A stretch of 64,000 nucleotides of DNA from contig NZ_CP102930.1 in NCBI RefSeq assembly GCF_025558485.1, positions 248,001 through 312,000 on the forward strand, in the 5' to 3' direction. This DNA is from Bdellovibrio bacteriovorus. GTDB lineage: Bacteria > Bdellovibrionota > Bdellovibrionia > Bdellovibrionales > Bdellovibrionaceae. How positions within the stretch are numbered: the first letter of the stretch is position 1; every line of letters begins with the position of its first letter. This document shows positions 18,317 through 26,451 of the stretch, one piece after another. The notes below the pieces were generated by a model. The model saw only the letters and a list, made by a program, of their open reading frames with translations, was not told the origin of the DNA and ran no database searches. The position numbers and the translations under genes were made by a program.

Positions 18317-18928
18317 ATGAAAAAACTAATTCTCCCCCTATTGGCAGCAAGTCTTCTTTCCATTCAAGCATTGGCAGGCAATCCCAAGGATCGCTCCTAC
18401 AAATTCTGCGATGATATCACCAGCATCGACAAACTTCTGGATCGCAGCCGCGAATCTGTGGATCGTCTAAAACGTGAAGGTCTGAATGTGGAACGCATCG
18501 TGGTTTCCAAAGATCGCCGTCAGCTTTATCTGGTTTCCGGCGAAACTTTGCTAAGAACTTACACTGTGGCATTTGGCTGGAATTTTATTGGTCACAAGCA
18601 ATTTGAAGGCGACGGAAAAACTCCGGAAGGTATCTACACCATTGATTATAAAAATGCGCAAAGCCAGTTCACCAAGTCTTTGCATGTGGACTATCCGAAC
18701 AAGGCCGATATCGCTTACGCGAAATCCCAGGGGCGTTCTCCGGGTGGCGATATCATGATTCACGGTTTGCCTTCAAATCCGGCGAAATACGAACGCATCA
18801 GCAAAATTCATCCCTTGGATTGGACACTGGGATGTGTGGCTGTAACGAATGCCGAAATCGAAGAGATCTTTGCTTTAACCAAAGAAAGAACTTTGGTTGA
18901 GATCTGCAAGATCAGCCCGGCAAAATAA
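18317..18928 (+). CDS. Small secreted L,D-transpeptidase-fold protein (YafK/DpaA-like)
   Basis: 203 residues from the ATG at 18317, supported by AAAGG 6 bases upstream and an immediate signal peptide (MKKLILPLLAASLLSIQALA). The single YkuD domain spans about residues 55-185: DRRQLYLVSGETLLRTYTVA, GDGKTPEGIYTID, His in MIHGLP and catalytic Cys (about 173) in WTLGCVAVTN. The W-T-x-G-C-x-A form is that of the YafK/DpaA branch, whose E. coli member cleaves the Braun lipoprotein-peptidoglycan bond instead of joining it. A cross-linking role remains possible. Cys near residue 32 and 198 could pair. Confidence 0.88.
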   Translation: MKKLILPLLAASLLSIQALAGNPKDRSYKFCDDITSIDKLLDRSRESVDRLKREGLNVERIVVSKDRRQLYLVSGETLLRTYTVAFGWNFIGHKQFEGDGKTPEGIYTIDYKNAQSQFTKSLHVDYPNKADIAYAKSQGRSPGGDIMIHGLPSNPAKYERISKIHPLDWTLGCVAVTNAEIEEIFALTKERTLVEICKISPAK

Positions 18929-18930
18929 GA

Positions 18931-18954
18931 CGTCGTCCTGGTTTAAGGACGACG
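18931..18954. terminator. Convergent hairpin between two secreted-protein genes
   Basis: CGTCGTCCT (18931-18939) pairs perfectly with AGGACGACG (18946-18954) around a 6-base loop. It begins 3 bases after the L,D-transpeptidase stop and overlaps the end of the opposing gene. No long U tract is visible. Confidence 0.45.
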
Positions 18955-19602
18955 CAGCAGATACTTTCTTTCCACACCCTGAAGGCAGGACAACTTGCCT
19001 TCATCGGTGAAGACCTTCTCACAGATTCTGACTTCATCGGCGACAATAAACTTATTGCGCAACAATCCCAGACACTGAATCTTTTCGTCATCGGAAAAAC
19101 GACTGGCGCAGAAGCCGACTGATTCCACAGTGAACAGCTCTGCCGCGCTCAGCTCTTTCAGACAACGGCGTTTATCATCATCGGCAAAGAAAGACTGACA
19201 CAAGCGGGAAGCCGCCTGCAGTCCCGGTGTCGGGTCCACTTTCAAGCGGGTTCGATACGGGAAAGGTCGGTGGATTTCTGCCAGACAACACGCTTTTTCA
19301 TCATCGAAGGTCAGGGATTCACAAACCTGCACTTCCTCGACACGAATGTCACTGTTGTGAATTCCCCGCAGGCAGCGCACACGATCTTCATCAAAGTTTT
19401 GTTGCCTACAGATCGGCAGGGCTTCTTTGGTAAACCAGTTGGCGGAACTTTCTATCTGAACACAAGCCGGAATCACCGTTTCATCTTCGATCTGAGTGCA
19501 AAACTGCAACGCTGCCATCAGGCCCGGCACAGGATCCGGAAAGGGAATCGCACGTGCAGATACAGAACTCATCAGAACAAAGACTAATAACATGTGTTTC
19601 AT
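18943..19602 (-). CDS. Secreted C-x11-C repeat protein
   Basis: 219 residues from the ATG at 19602, preceded by AAGGGG and followed by a signal peptide (MKHMLLVFVLMSSVSARA). I know of no named family. The mature protein is built from six units in which two Cys are separated by exactly 11 residues. The clearest are CESLTFDDEKACC, CQSFFADDDKRRC, CASRFSDDEKIQC and CEKVFTDEGKLSC, with a D-[DE]-x-K centre and a Leu after the second Cys. The units look like short helical hairpins, each pinned by a disulfide, in the manner of Sel1-like or ShK-like repeats but with a different spacing. Location is periplasm or outside. The gene converges on the small L,D-transpeptidase. Confidence 0.72.
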   Translation of the reverse strand: MKHMLLVFVLMSSVSARAIPFPDPVPGLMAALQFCTQIEDETVIPACVQIESSANWFTKEALPICRQQNFDEDRVRCLRGIHNSDIRVEEVQVCESLTFDDEKACCLAEIHRPFPYRTRLKVDPTPGLQAASRLCQSFFADDDKRRCLKELSAAELFTVESVGFCASRFSDDEKIQCLGLLRNKFIVADEVRICEKVFTDEGKLSCLQGVERKYLLRRP

Positions 19603-19756
19603 ATTAAGACCCCTTGTTCTCACTATTCCGCCGAACGTGAGCAGACTCAAGACATACTAGGTCAAAATGAAGCAACGACCTTACAAACCGACAAGAGCCG
19701 CACCGATTCTCAGTTTGGCGCTTTAGGGGGCCTAAGAGCCTGTCGAAAAGAACCCT

Positions 19757-21682
19757 ATGATGCACGTAACTGGTAAGAAACTCAGTATTTTTCTGTTTAC
19801 ATGTTTTTTAGTCGTCGGCTGTAAGGACCCCGAGTTGGAGATGTCTCCACTGGGTAAGAAACTTCCCGCACCGACACTGAAAGGCACAAATCCTTTCGAA
19901 CAGGACTTCGACAGTCAAAACTACGCCCGCATTCAAGGAAGCTGCGACACACGTGTCAGCACGGTCTTTATCAGCTTCGACAAAAATATCTGGCATCAGG
20001 CGCCGGCGACACCTGACATCACCGGAACCTCACTGCCTTCGGGCCAGACCAATGACGTCAACTGTTCTGATGGCACCTTTGACATCTATCTGACGAAGAA
20101 CGATCTGCTTCATCTTTGGGGAATCAACAGCGGATCAGATGATGTTGATGCGATTTACATCAAAGGCCTTTCAGCCATTGGTGACACAGAAATGCTTTCC
20201 TTGCTTGATATGACCCCGGGCAATGGCGGAGGAAATGGTGACGGAGGAAGTGCTGTTGCCACAACCATTAATCTTGAAAAGAACTGGCCCCGTGGTTATG
20301 CCGGCGCCAATCAGTGCGGATCTTTCTTTGTTTATCTCAGCAACTCATCCGGTCATCAGGCGACGCATACCTCGGATATCACCTTCGGGATTAAACAAAG
20401 TCTTTCCGGCAATAATGGCACAGCCATTTCTGCGCACTCGAATTGGGTGGACTGCCATAGTGGAGCCAACACCACGGACACTTTCAAAATTCCGGCAGGG
20501 GCCAACTATGCCGAAGTTATCTATCGCTTCCCAAGCAGTCCGGTGGATGGATTGCTAAGCTTCTCCTTAGTCAGTCCATCGGCTTTAACTGCCAGTCCCG
20601 TGGCTGCTAACGTTATTCTGCGCAGCTCAGAGGACACGTCCCTGCAACGCTGGCTGTCCCTGGATCAGACCGTTTTGCAGCTTTATAAAAATGTCTGCTA
20701 TCCATTCCGCCTTCGTTCGCAAATGTACAACAACAATCCGGCAGACGACCAGTTTGGTGGCACTCTCAGCGTCACCGCCACTGATGCCCGCTTAAAATTC
20801 TATAGCAACGAATCCTGTACAACACGTGCCACCGAGCTCACCTTTGCCAGCTATGATCCTGTTTTGAAGGGATACATGAAATTTGTCCCAAGTGGAACTG
20901 ATACAGAAAGCTTTGTGACCTTCCAAGTGACAGCCACAGGAGCCACGGGCAACACCTACAGCTACGACACCCAACCATTGGAATTCCGTGCTGACCTAAG
21001 CGATAAAAATATCGTGACCAAGCTGGACTTCCAGGGCCCGCGCGATGTTGTCAATGGCGAGTGTCACCTTTATCAAGTGGCTGCAATGAATGCCAACGGC
21101 ACCTTGCTTCCAGTCAGCGCCAACTTGACTGTGAATCTTGACACGGCAGAGGATAACTTGGGTCAGTTCTTCTCTGATGAAGGCTGTGGCACTCCGACGT
21201 CTTCCATCTCTATCAACAAAGGCAAAAGCAGCACCCTTGTCTATTTTAATCCGGCAGCCACCACGGCCGGGACCTATCATTTCAATATCACGGCTGCGGG
21301 CCTGACCCCAGCAACACCGCTGGTGGTGATTCATTCCATTGCCAGACAGTTTAAAATTGTGCCGATGGATCTGACCTCTGGAAGCTGTAAAGCTATTTCC
21401 GTAGGGGTCGTGGATGGAGCTGGAATCCTTAAACCCGTGTCCAGTGCTGTCTCCACAACCCTGCAGATTTATCTGACGCCGGGTGGTTCCGCACAACTTT
21501 ATGCCGATGCCAATTGTTCGACAGCGATCGCTGGTGGCACCGCCCCTGTGACAATACCTCAGGGGGGAAGCATTGGAACCGTTTATATGAACACGACCGG
21601 ACTGGCGGGAACTGCCTTTACGATTTATGTAAACAGTTCCTCCGGTTACTATGGATCAGACTTTAACGGTGTCTTTAACTAA
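19757..21682 (+). CDS. Large surface lipoprotein with repeated Ig-like domains
   Basis: 641 residues. The N-terminus is a lipoprotein signal with lipobox VVGC at about residue 22, followed by KDPE. After a Cys-bearing beta-rich region there is a flexible linker NGGGNGDGGSA (about 155-165). The second part holds at least three related beta domains (about 295-410, 415-530, 535-641). Each has a Cys early and a second in a YSNESC, FSDEGC or YADANC segment, so each probably has one internal disulfide. Ser, Thr and Gly are enriched, as in cell-surface proteins. I recognise no enzyme motif. Two ATGs in a row leave the exact start open by one codon. Confidence 0.7.
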   Translation: MMHVTGKKLSIFLFTCFLVVGCKDPELEMSPLGKKLPAPTLKGTNPFEQDFDSQNYARIQGSCDTRVSTVFISFDKNIWHQAPATPDITGTSLPSGQTNDVNCSDGTFDIYLTKNDLLHLWGINSGSDDVDAIYIKGLSAIGDTEMLSLLDMTPGNGGGNGDGGSAVATTINLEKNWPRGYAGANQCGSFFVYLSNSSGHQATHTSDITFGIKQSLSGNNGTAISAHSNWVDCHSGANTTDTFKIPAGANYAEVIYRFPSSPVDGLLSFSLVSPSALTASPVAANVILRSSEDTSLQRWLSLDQTVLQLYKNVCYPFRLRSQMYNNNPADDQFGGTLSVTATDARLKFYSNESCTTRATELTFASYDPVLKGYMKFVPSGTDTESFVTFQVTATGATGNTYSYDTQPLEFRADLSDKNIVTKLDFQGPRDVVNGECHLYQVAAMNANGTLLPVSANLTVNLDTAEDNLGQFFSDEGCGTPTSSISINKGKSSTLVYFNPAATTAGTYHFNITAAGLTPATPLVVIHSIARQFKIVPMDLTSGSCKAISVGVVDGAGILKPVSSAVSTTLQIYLTPGGSAQLYADANCSTAIAGGTAPVTIPQGGSIGTVYMNTTGLAGTAFTIYVNSSSGYYGSDFNGVFN

Positions 21683-21688
21683 TCCGGG

Positions 21689-22006
21689 TTAGTCGATCTT
21701 TTCATGCAAATACTTCAGAATCTTTTCGCGATCCTTCTCGGGATGGATTGCGAAAGTTTCTGTGTCACCATCAGTGCCGGCATACGTAATGGCCTGAGTG
21801 TCATCAATACACACATCCAAACAGCTCGAAGTCACCACACGAATTTTGGAAGAATCCCCGGATTCCTTGAAACTCTTTTTCAGGAACATTTTCAGATTGT
21901 CGGCGCTGTTACCCTCTTCCTCCAAAAGTTTGGAGCTGATGGACTTATGGCATTTCGTGCAAATAAGCACGATTCCTTTGGACCACGGGTTTTCTTCGCG
22001 TTTCAT
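21689..22006 (-). CDS. Thioredoxin-like [2Fe-2S] ferredoxin
   Basis: 105 residues from the ATG at 22006, which has GAGGAGAAA at good spacing and overlaps the menE stop as ATGA. Four Cys in the pattern of thioredoxin-like ferredoxins are present: ICTKCHK near the start and SSCLDVC in the middle. They would hold one 2Fe-2S cluster. Such small proteins serve as electron carriers or are subunits of larger complexes. Here it is the last gene of a menA-menC-menE operon; a role in quinone-linked electron transfer is inference. No export signal is visible. Confidence 0.8.
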   Translation of the reverse strand: MKREENPWSKGIVLICTKCHKSISSKLLEEEGNSADNLKMFLKKSFKESGDSSKIRVVTSSCLDVCIDDTQAITYAGTDGDTETFAIHPEKDREKILKYLHEKID

Positions 22007-23169
22007 AGCTTTCTCCTCAACTCCGCCCACAGGATCTTACCCAGATCACTGCGCGGAATCTCTGACATATAATAAATTTTACGAACTTTTTCGAAGGGAA
22101 GCACTTTTTCCGCATATAAGTGCAGGACCTTCTGCGTGTCGGCTTCCGACAACATGCTGACAGCTTGGATCTCTGCCCCCAGCCTGTCAGAAGGCATATC
22201 CAAAACCGTGATTTTTACCGGCCAGTCTGGATTCAGCTGCAAGGCACAGGATTCCAGAACCGAGCGCAAGCGGGCCACATTAGTGCCTTCTCCGCCAATT
22301 TTAATGTAGTCCTTGCTGCGCCCTTCAATTTTTAAATTCCCATCGACAACCTGCCCCCGGTCCTCTGTGGTAAACCAGCCGTCGTCCTGCCTGGGGCTCC
22401 AATGACGAGGACCTTCCGGGGTGTTTTGGGCATAAAGACTGAATAAGGATTCCGCCCAAACCTCCAGATAACCTTCTTCGTTTAGACGGGCTTTTGCGTG
22501 GGACAACAAACCCATTTCCGGAAAATTTTCTGATTGCTTTAAAGACGCCAAAGATGCCGTGGCAATTTGTGAAGCCGTTTCGCTCATGCCATAGCTGGGA
22601 AGAACCGGCCACCCCAAAGCCCGGGCCTTCTGATACAAATCCATTTCAAAGGCACCACCCCCAACCACAATGGCACGCAAGTCCGAAGGACATCGATAAT
22701 TTTGCGCCACCAAATCATACACTTGCGTGGGCACCAACGCTGACAGCGTGCACTTTTCATTGATCAGCGTCTGATAGAAGTGATGCACATCCCAGCGCCC
22801 GTCTTTTAATGCCGGGACCACTTTGGCTCCGCTAAGAGCCGCGCGAATCTCAACTCCCAATCCCCCCACATGAAAGTGAGGCAGCACCTGAGTCCATACA
22901 TCCTGTGCATGGCTTTGCAAATGACGATTGACCGCGCTTGCAGAAGCAATCAAGGCTTTCTTGGAAAGTGCCACCAACTTCGTGGCGGAAATGGAATTGG
23001 CGGTGGAACCGGATGTCGCAATCCACACATGTCCCTGCAACTGCAACGATTCTTGAGTTTGGCGGGCCAGTTGATACAAAGCCTGATAGTCGGCTTGCGG
23101 CCAACGCGGATTCAGCAGAATTTCATTTTCTTCAGAGTGCAAATCTAACGGCTTTGCAGTGGCTGCCAT
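22003..23169 (-). CDS. menE: O-succinylbenzoate-CoA ligase (MenE)
   Basis: 388 residues, short for an ANL enzyme as is usual for MenE. The ATP-binding P-loop reads WIATSGSTANSISATKLVALS. Further motifs are the PHFHVGGLG, PSYGMSETASQIA and WFTTEDRGQVVDGNLKIEGR segments, and a C-terminal Lys in SDLGKILWAEL fits the catalytic lysine. It activates O-succinylbenzoate to its CoA ester in menaquinone synthesis. Its start overlaps menC by 25 bases and its stop overlaps the ferredoxin start by 4, so the operon is tightly coupled. Confidence 0.88.
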   Translation of the reverse strand: MAATAKPLDLHSEENEILLNPRWPQADYQALYQLARQTQESLQLQGHVWIATSGSTANSISATKLVALSKKALIASASAVNRHLQSHAQDVWTQVLPHFHVGGLGVEIRAALSGAKVVPALKDGRWDVHHFYQTLINEKCTLSALVPTQVYDLVAQNYRCPSDLRAIVVGGGAFEMDLYQKARALGWPVLPSYGMSETASQIATASLASLKQSENFPEMGLLSHAKARLNEEGYLEVWAESLFSLYAQNTPEGPRHWSPRQDDGWFTTEDRGQVVDGNLKIEGRSKDYIKIGGEGTNVARLRSVLESCALQLNPDWPVKITVLDMPSDRLGAEIQAVSMLSEADTQKVLHLYAEKVLPFEKVRKIYYMSEIPRSDLGKILWAELRRKL

Positions 23170-24137
23170 GGCAATGCCTCCAACAAGCGATCAAAACCGA
23201 TTCCCAGACCTTTGGTTTTTAACAGGTAAGGACCTTGCGTATTGATCTCTGCCCCGAACGATTCCATCTGGAACAGACGATATGTCAGGCAACCGGCTTC
23301 AAGAATCATGTCGCCATACTGCTTCTTTAAATCCATCGCCACGCCCAGCGCATGAAGCATTCCCACAGGATGATCCATGTAACTGGTCACGGTCATTTTC
23401 AGATTCCACTTCTGACAGTGTGCCACAGCCTTATCCACATCTGTCTTGGCGGGCTTAATCACCAACACATCGAAGGCTGCTGAGGGCAGTTTACCCCAGG
23501 GCACTTTGTCGTATTGATTATCCAAGGCAATCTTGCACAGTTTTCGCGCTTCATTCCACGCATGGAAATCAAAAGGGAATGGATCTTCGACATATTCAAT
23601 CAACACGCGAACTGCGGGCGGAAGTCCGGTCATAAATTTTTCAAATATCTGCCAGCTTCCGACGGCATTAAAATCCAGACGCATACGCAGTCCCGCCGCC
23701 GCAATGTGAGTCAGCGCCACAGCTTCCTGTTGCAAATCGCGACCCATTTTGACTTTCACAGTGGTGAAGCCCTGTTTTTTTAGCTCGTCCAGAAAACCGG
23801 GCTTTAAATCCTGATAGTTGGAAAGCAGGTAGTTGTTGCGGATCTTTTCACCTGCATCAAAGATGTTCTTCTTTTGTTTCCTTAAGACAGCATCCCGGCG
23901 AGCCATCCAGATGCTTTGTTCCACCTGCGCTGTCATACGTCCCATGCGCAGGTCTTCAAGCTGTTCTTGCAGGGACAAATCCCCCAGCTCCGGCCAGGGA
24001 TGCAGATCTGCGTATCCCATGTGCCCGTCGCTCCATTCCACTTTGAACAAAGCCCCCTGTCGGGCTGTGACATTCGCAACAGCGCTCAACAAGCCAACTG
24101 GTTTCAACGAATAAGGACTGGTGAAAATTTTAATCAA
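23145..24137 (-). CDS. menC: O-succinylbenzoate synthase (MenC)
   Basis: 330 residues of the enolase superfamily. Catalytic features are the K-x-K motif in TVKVKMGRD, metal ligands along the barrel in MRLDFNAVGSW, EYVEDPFPFD and LDNQYDK, and the second catalytic Lys in LVIKPAKTD. It dehydrates SHCHC to O-succinylbenzoate in the classical menaquinone route. The start codon overlaps the menA stop by 4 bases (ATGA). A muconate-lactonising or N-acyl-amino-acid racemase role is the family alternative, but the location between menA and menE makes MenC very likely. Confidence 0.9.
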   Translation of the reverse strand: MIKIFTSPYSLKPVGLLSAVANVTARQGALFKVEWSDGHMGYADLHPWPELGDLSLQEQLEDLRMGRMTAQVEQSIWMARRDAVLRKQKKNIFDAGEKIRNNYLLSNYQDLKPGFLDELKKQGFTTVKVKMGRDLQQEAVALTHIAAAGLRMRLDFNAVGSWQIFEKFMTGLPPAVRVLIEYVEDPFPFDFHAWNEARKLCKIALDNQYDKVPWGKLPSAAFDVLVIKPAKTDVDKAVAHCQKWNLKMTVTSYMDHPVGMLHALGVAMDLKKQYGDMILEAGCLTYRLFQMESFGAEINTQGPYLLKTKGLGIGFDRLLEALPWQPLQSR

Positions 24138-25033
24138 AAAGCAAATCCTAACGCGATAAGAAGACCAAACACCAGGTGCAATCCCGCAGCCTGCCCCAGA
24201 AACTTATTGTACGCCGGACTGGGCTCTGTGTTGAAAACATTTTTTGTCAGCTTGAAAGCCAGAGGCAGCGCCAACAACGACACAAGGGCGGCAATTTTGT
24301 AGCCCTCAAACCACCAGTAAAGATTCAGAACAAACGGCAGGAAGCTTAATGCCGCAATTTCCCAGCGGGAAAAACCCACCCCAAAACGAACCGCCAAAGT
24401 TTTCTTGTTCACCAGACGATCCCCCGAATGATCACGCAAATTGTTGATCGCAATCAATGTCGTCGCATGGAAACCGATTTGCAACCCCAGAACAAAAGCC
24501 TCTGACATCCATTCCCCGGTGTTCAGGAAAACAATTCCCATCACCGCCAGCAGGCCAAAGAAAAGAATCACAAACAAATCCCCCAACCCCAAATAGGCCA
24601 ACGGGAACGGACCTGCGGTATAAGAATAGCCCATCAACACCGATGCAACTCCAATCGCCACGATAACCCAGCCGCCTTTTAACACCAGCGGAATCCCGCA
24701 CAACACAGCCAAAAGGAAACACAAAGAACCCAAAAGCATGACCTGATTCGCCGTCAGAATCCCCGCCTGAGTAATACGCTGAGGCCCAATGCGTTTTTCA
24801 GTATCAGCCCCTTTTTTAAAATCCACAGCGTCGTTCACCAGATTCGTGCCGATCTGGATCAGGAAAGACGCCATCAGGGCATAAAACAGCACCCAACCAT
24901 TCCAGGAAAGACCAATCGCCTTTACTAAGGCCGTCCCCGCCACACAGGGCACCAGGGCAGCAGTCAAAGTTTTGGGGCGAAAAGCGAGAAGAATATTTTT
25001 AATTCGGCCAGCAGAGATCATTTTGCATCGCAT
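24134..25033 (-). CDS. menA: 1,4-dihydroxy-2-naphthoate polyprenyltransferase (MenA)
   Basis: 299 residues with about nine membrane segments. The UbiA aspartate motif is NLVNDAVDFKKGADTEKRIG, followed by PQRITQAGILTANQV, which is the usual MenA continuation. The second Asp-rich loop is NNLRDHSGDRLVNKKTLAVR. It prenylates DHNA to demethylmenaquinone in the inner membrane. It heads the menA-menC-menE-ferredoxin unit. Neither of two in-frame ATGs (25033 and 25021) has a strong SD; the second gives the more usual N-terminus. menB, menD and menF are not in this window. Confidence 0.9.
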   Translation of the reverse strand: MRCKMISAGRIKNILLAFRPKTLTAALVPCVAGTALVKAIGLSWNGWVLFYALMASFLIQIGTNLVNDAVDFKKGADTEKRIGPQRITQAGILTANQVMLLGSLCFLLAVLCGIPLVLKGGWVIVAIGVASVLMGYSYTAGPFPLAYLGLGDLFVILFFGLLAVMGIVFLNTGEWMSEAFVLGLQIGFHATTLIAINNLRDHSGDRLVNKKTLAVRFGVGFSRWEIAALSFLPFVLNLYWWFEGYKIAALVSLLALPLAFKLTKNVFNTEPSPAYNKFLGQAAGLHLVFGLLIALGFAF

Positions 25034-25137
25034 TGTTAAGAGTTAAATTTCAGTCTCTTTGTATCAGATTCTTTTCGCGTGACCAAAAGAATTTCTAAGG
25101 GCAAAAAGAGGAGGAATTGAAGATCACAGGGGGTTTT

Positions 25138-26361
25138 ATGAGCGTATGGACAGGACTGGCATTTGTGGCGGGAGCCTTGATTTCCGGATTGCTGGTTTAT
25201 TTCAAACTGAAAGCTCAAAACACTGCGGATCTTGCCCAAATGCAGGCCGATCTTTTGGCCGCGCAGATGAAAAATGACCTTCTGTCACAAAGTCTGAAAG
25301 AACAAAAGACCCTGATGGTAGAAGCAAAAAAACAGCAGGACGAACTGGCGCAAAGAATGAACACGCAGTTCGAAGTTCTGGCGCAAAAAATCTTTGAAGA
25401 AAAGTCCGCCAAATTCACCGACCAGAACCATAAAAATATCGCCTCGGTTCTAGAACCGCTTAAAGAACGAATTAAAGACTTCGAGAAGAAAGTGGAGGAA
25501 ACCTATTCCACGGAACGTTCCGAGCGCGGGGTTCTGCGTGGAGAACTGACCAAACTAATGGAACTGAACAAGGTCATGTCCGCTGAAACCCAAAACCTGA
25601 CCAAAGCGCTGAAAGGCGAAGTCAAAACCCAGGGCAACTGGGGCGAGCTGATTCTGGAAAATATTCTGGAACGCTCGGGCCTGCGCAAAGGGGAAGAATA
25701 CATCATTCAGGGCACCGATATGGATTTACGCGGCGAAGACGGCCAGATCCTGCGCCCGGATGTGATCGTCAATCTGCCGGATGAAAAGCATCTGATCGTG
25801 GATTCCAAAATGACTTTGATCGCCTATGAGCAATACTCTTCCGCAGAAACCGCCGAAGAGCAGGAGCGCCTGGGCAAGCTGCACATTGATTCCCTGAAAA
25901 AACATATCGATGGTTTGTCAGACAAGAAGTACCACGCGGCTGATAAATTGATTTCACCGGACTTTGTGATTTTGTTCATGCCGCTGGAGCCTGCGTTTGC
26001 CCTGGCCTTTAAGTTGAAGCCCGATCTTTTCCAGTATGCCTGGGAAAAGAACGTGGCCATCGTAAGTCCCACAACCCTACTGGCCACCCTTCGCACCGTG
26101 GCGGCTTTGTGGAAACAAGACCGTCAGGAAAAAAATGCGCTTGAAATCGCAAAACGTGGTGGACTTTTGTATGACAAGTTTGCAGGCTTGCTGAAAGACC
26201 TGCAACACTTAGGCAACAAGCTGGAAGACGCGCAGAAGGCCCATGAAGACGTTATTAAGAAGGTCTCTGAAGGCCGCGGCAATCTGATCGACCAGGTCGA
26301 AGATCTGAAACGTCTGGGCGCAAAGACCGAAAAGTCCTTGCCGCAGTTAGAGCAGGCTTAG
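25138..26361 (+). CDS. rmuC: DNA recombination protein RmuC homologue
   Basis: 407 residues from the ATG at 25138, which is preceded by AGGGGG and opens with the usual membrane anchor (SVWTGLAFVAGALISGLLVYF). A long coiled coil follows (about residues 25-165). Then comes the conserved RmuC nuclease-like core with GNWGELILENILERSGLRKG, PDVIVNLPDEKHLIVDSKM and the LISPDFVILFMPLEPAF segment. RmuC limits DNA inversions at short inverted repeats. That may matter here, since the next gene carries a tandem duplication and the window holds several large palindromes. It is transcribed alone or with that gene. Confidence 0.92.
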   Translation: MSVWTGLAFVAGALISGLLVYFKLKAQNTADLAQMQADLLAAQMKNDLLSQSLKEQKTLMVEAKKQQDELAQRMNTQFEVLAQKIFEEKSAKFTDQNHKNIASVLEPLKERIKDFEKKVEETYSTERSERGVLRGELTKLMELNKVMSAETQNLTKALKGEVKTQGNWGELILENILERSGLRKGEEYIIQGTDMDLRGEDGQILRPDVIVNLPDEKHLIVDSKMTLIAYEQYSSAETAEEQERLGKLHIDSLKKHIDGLSDKKYHAADKLISPDFVILFMPLEPAFALAFKLKPDLFQYAWEKNVAIVSPTTLLATLRTVAALWKQDRQEKNALEIAKRGGLLYDKFAGLLKDLQHLGNKLEDAQKAHEDVIKKVSEGRGNLIDQVEDLKRLGAKTEKSLPQLEQA

Positions 26362-26451
26362 AACTGCCCTTTGGCATCTTGTGAGTAAGCACAAGGTGTC
26401 CTTGGAATTTGAAACTCTCCCCTTGAAAAATTAGCCTGATCAAGGGGCCTC

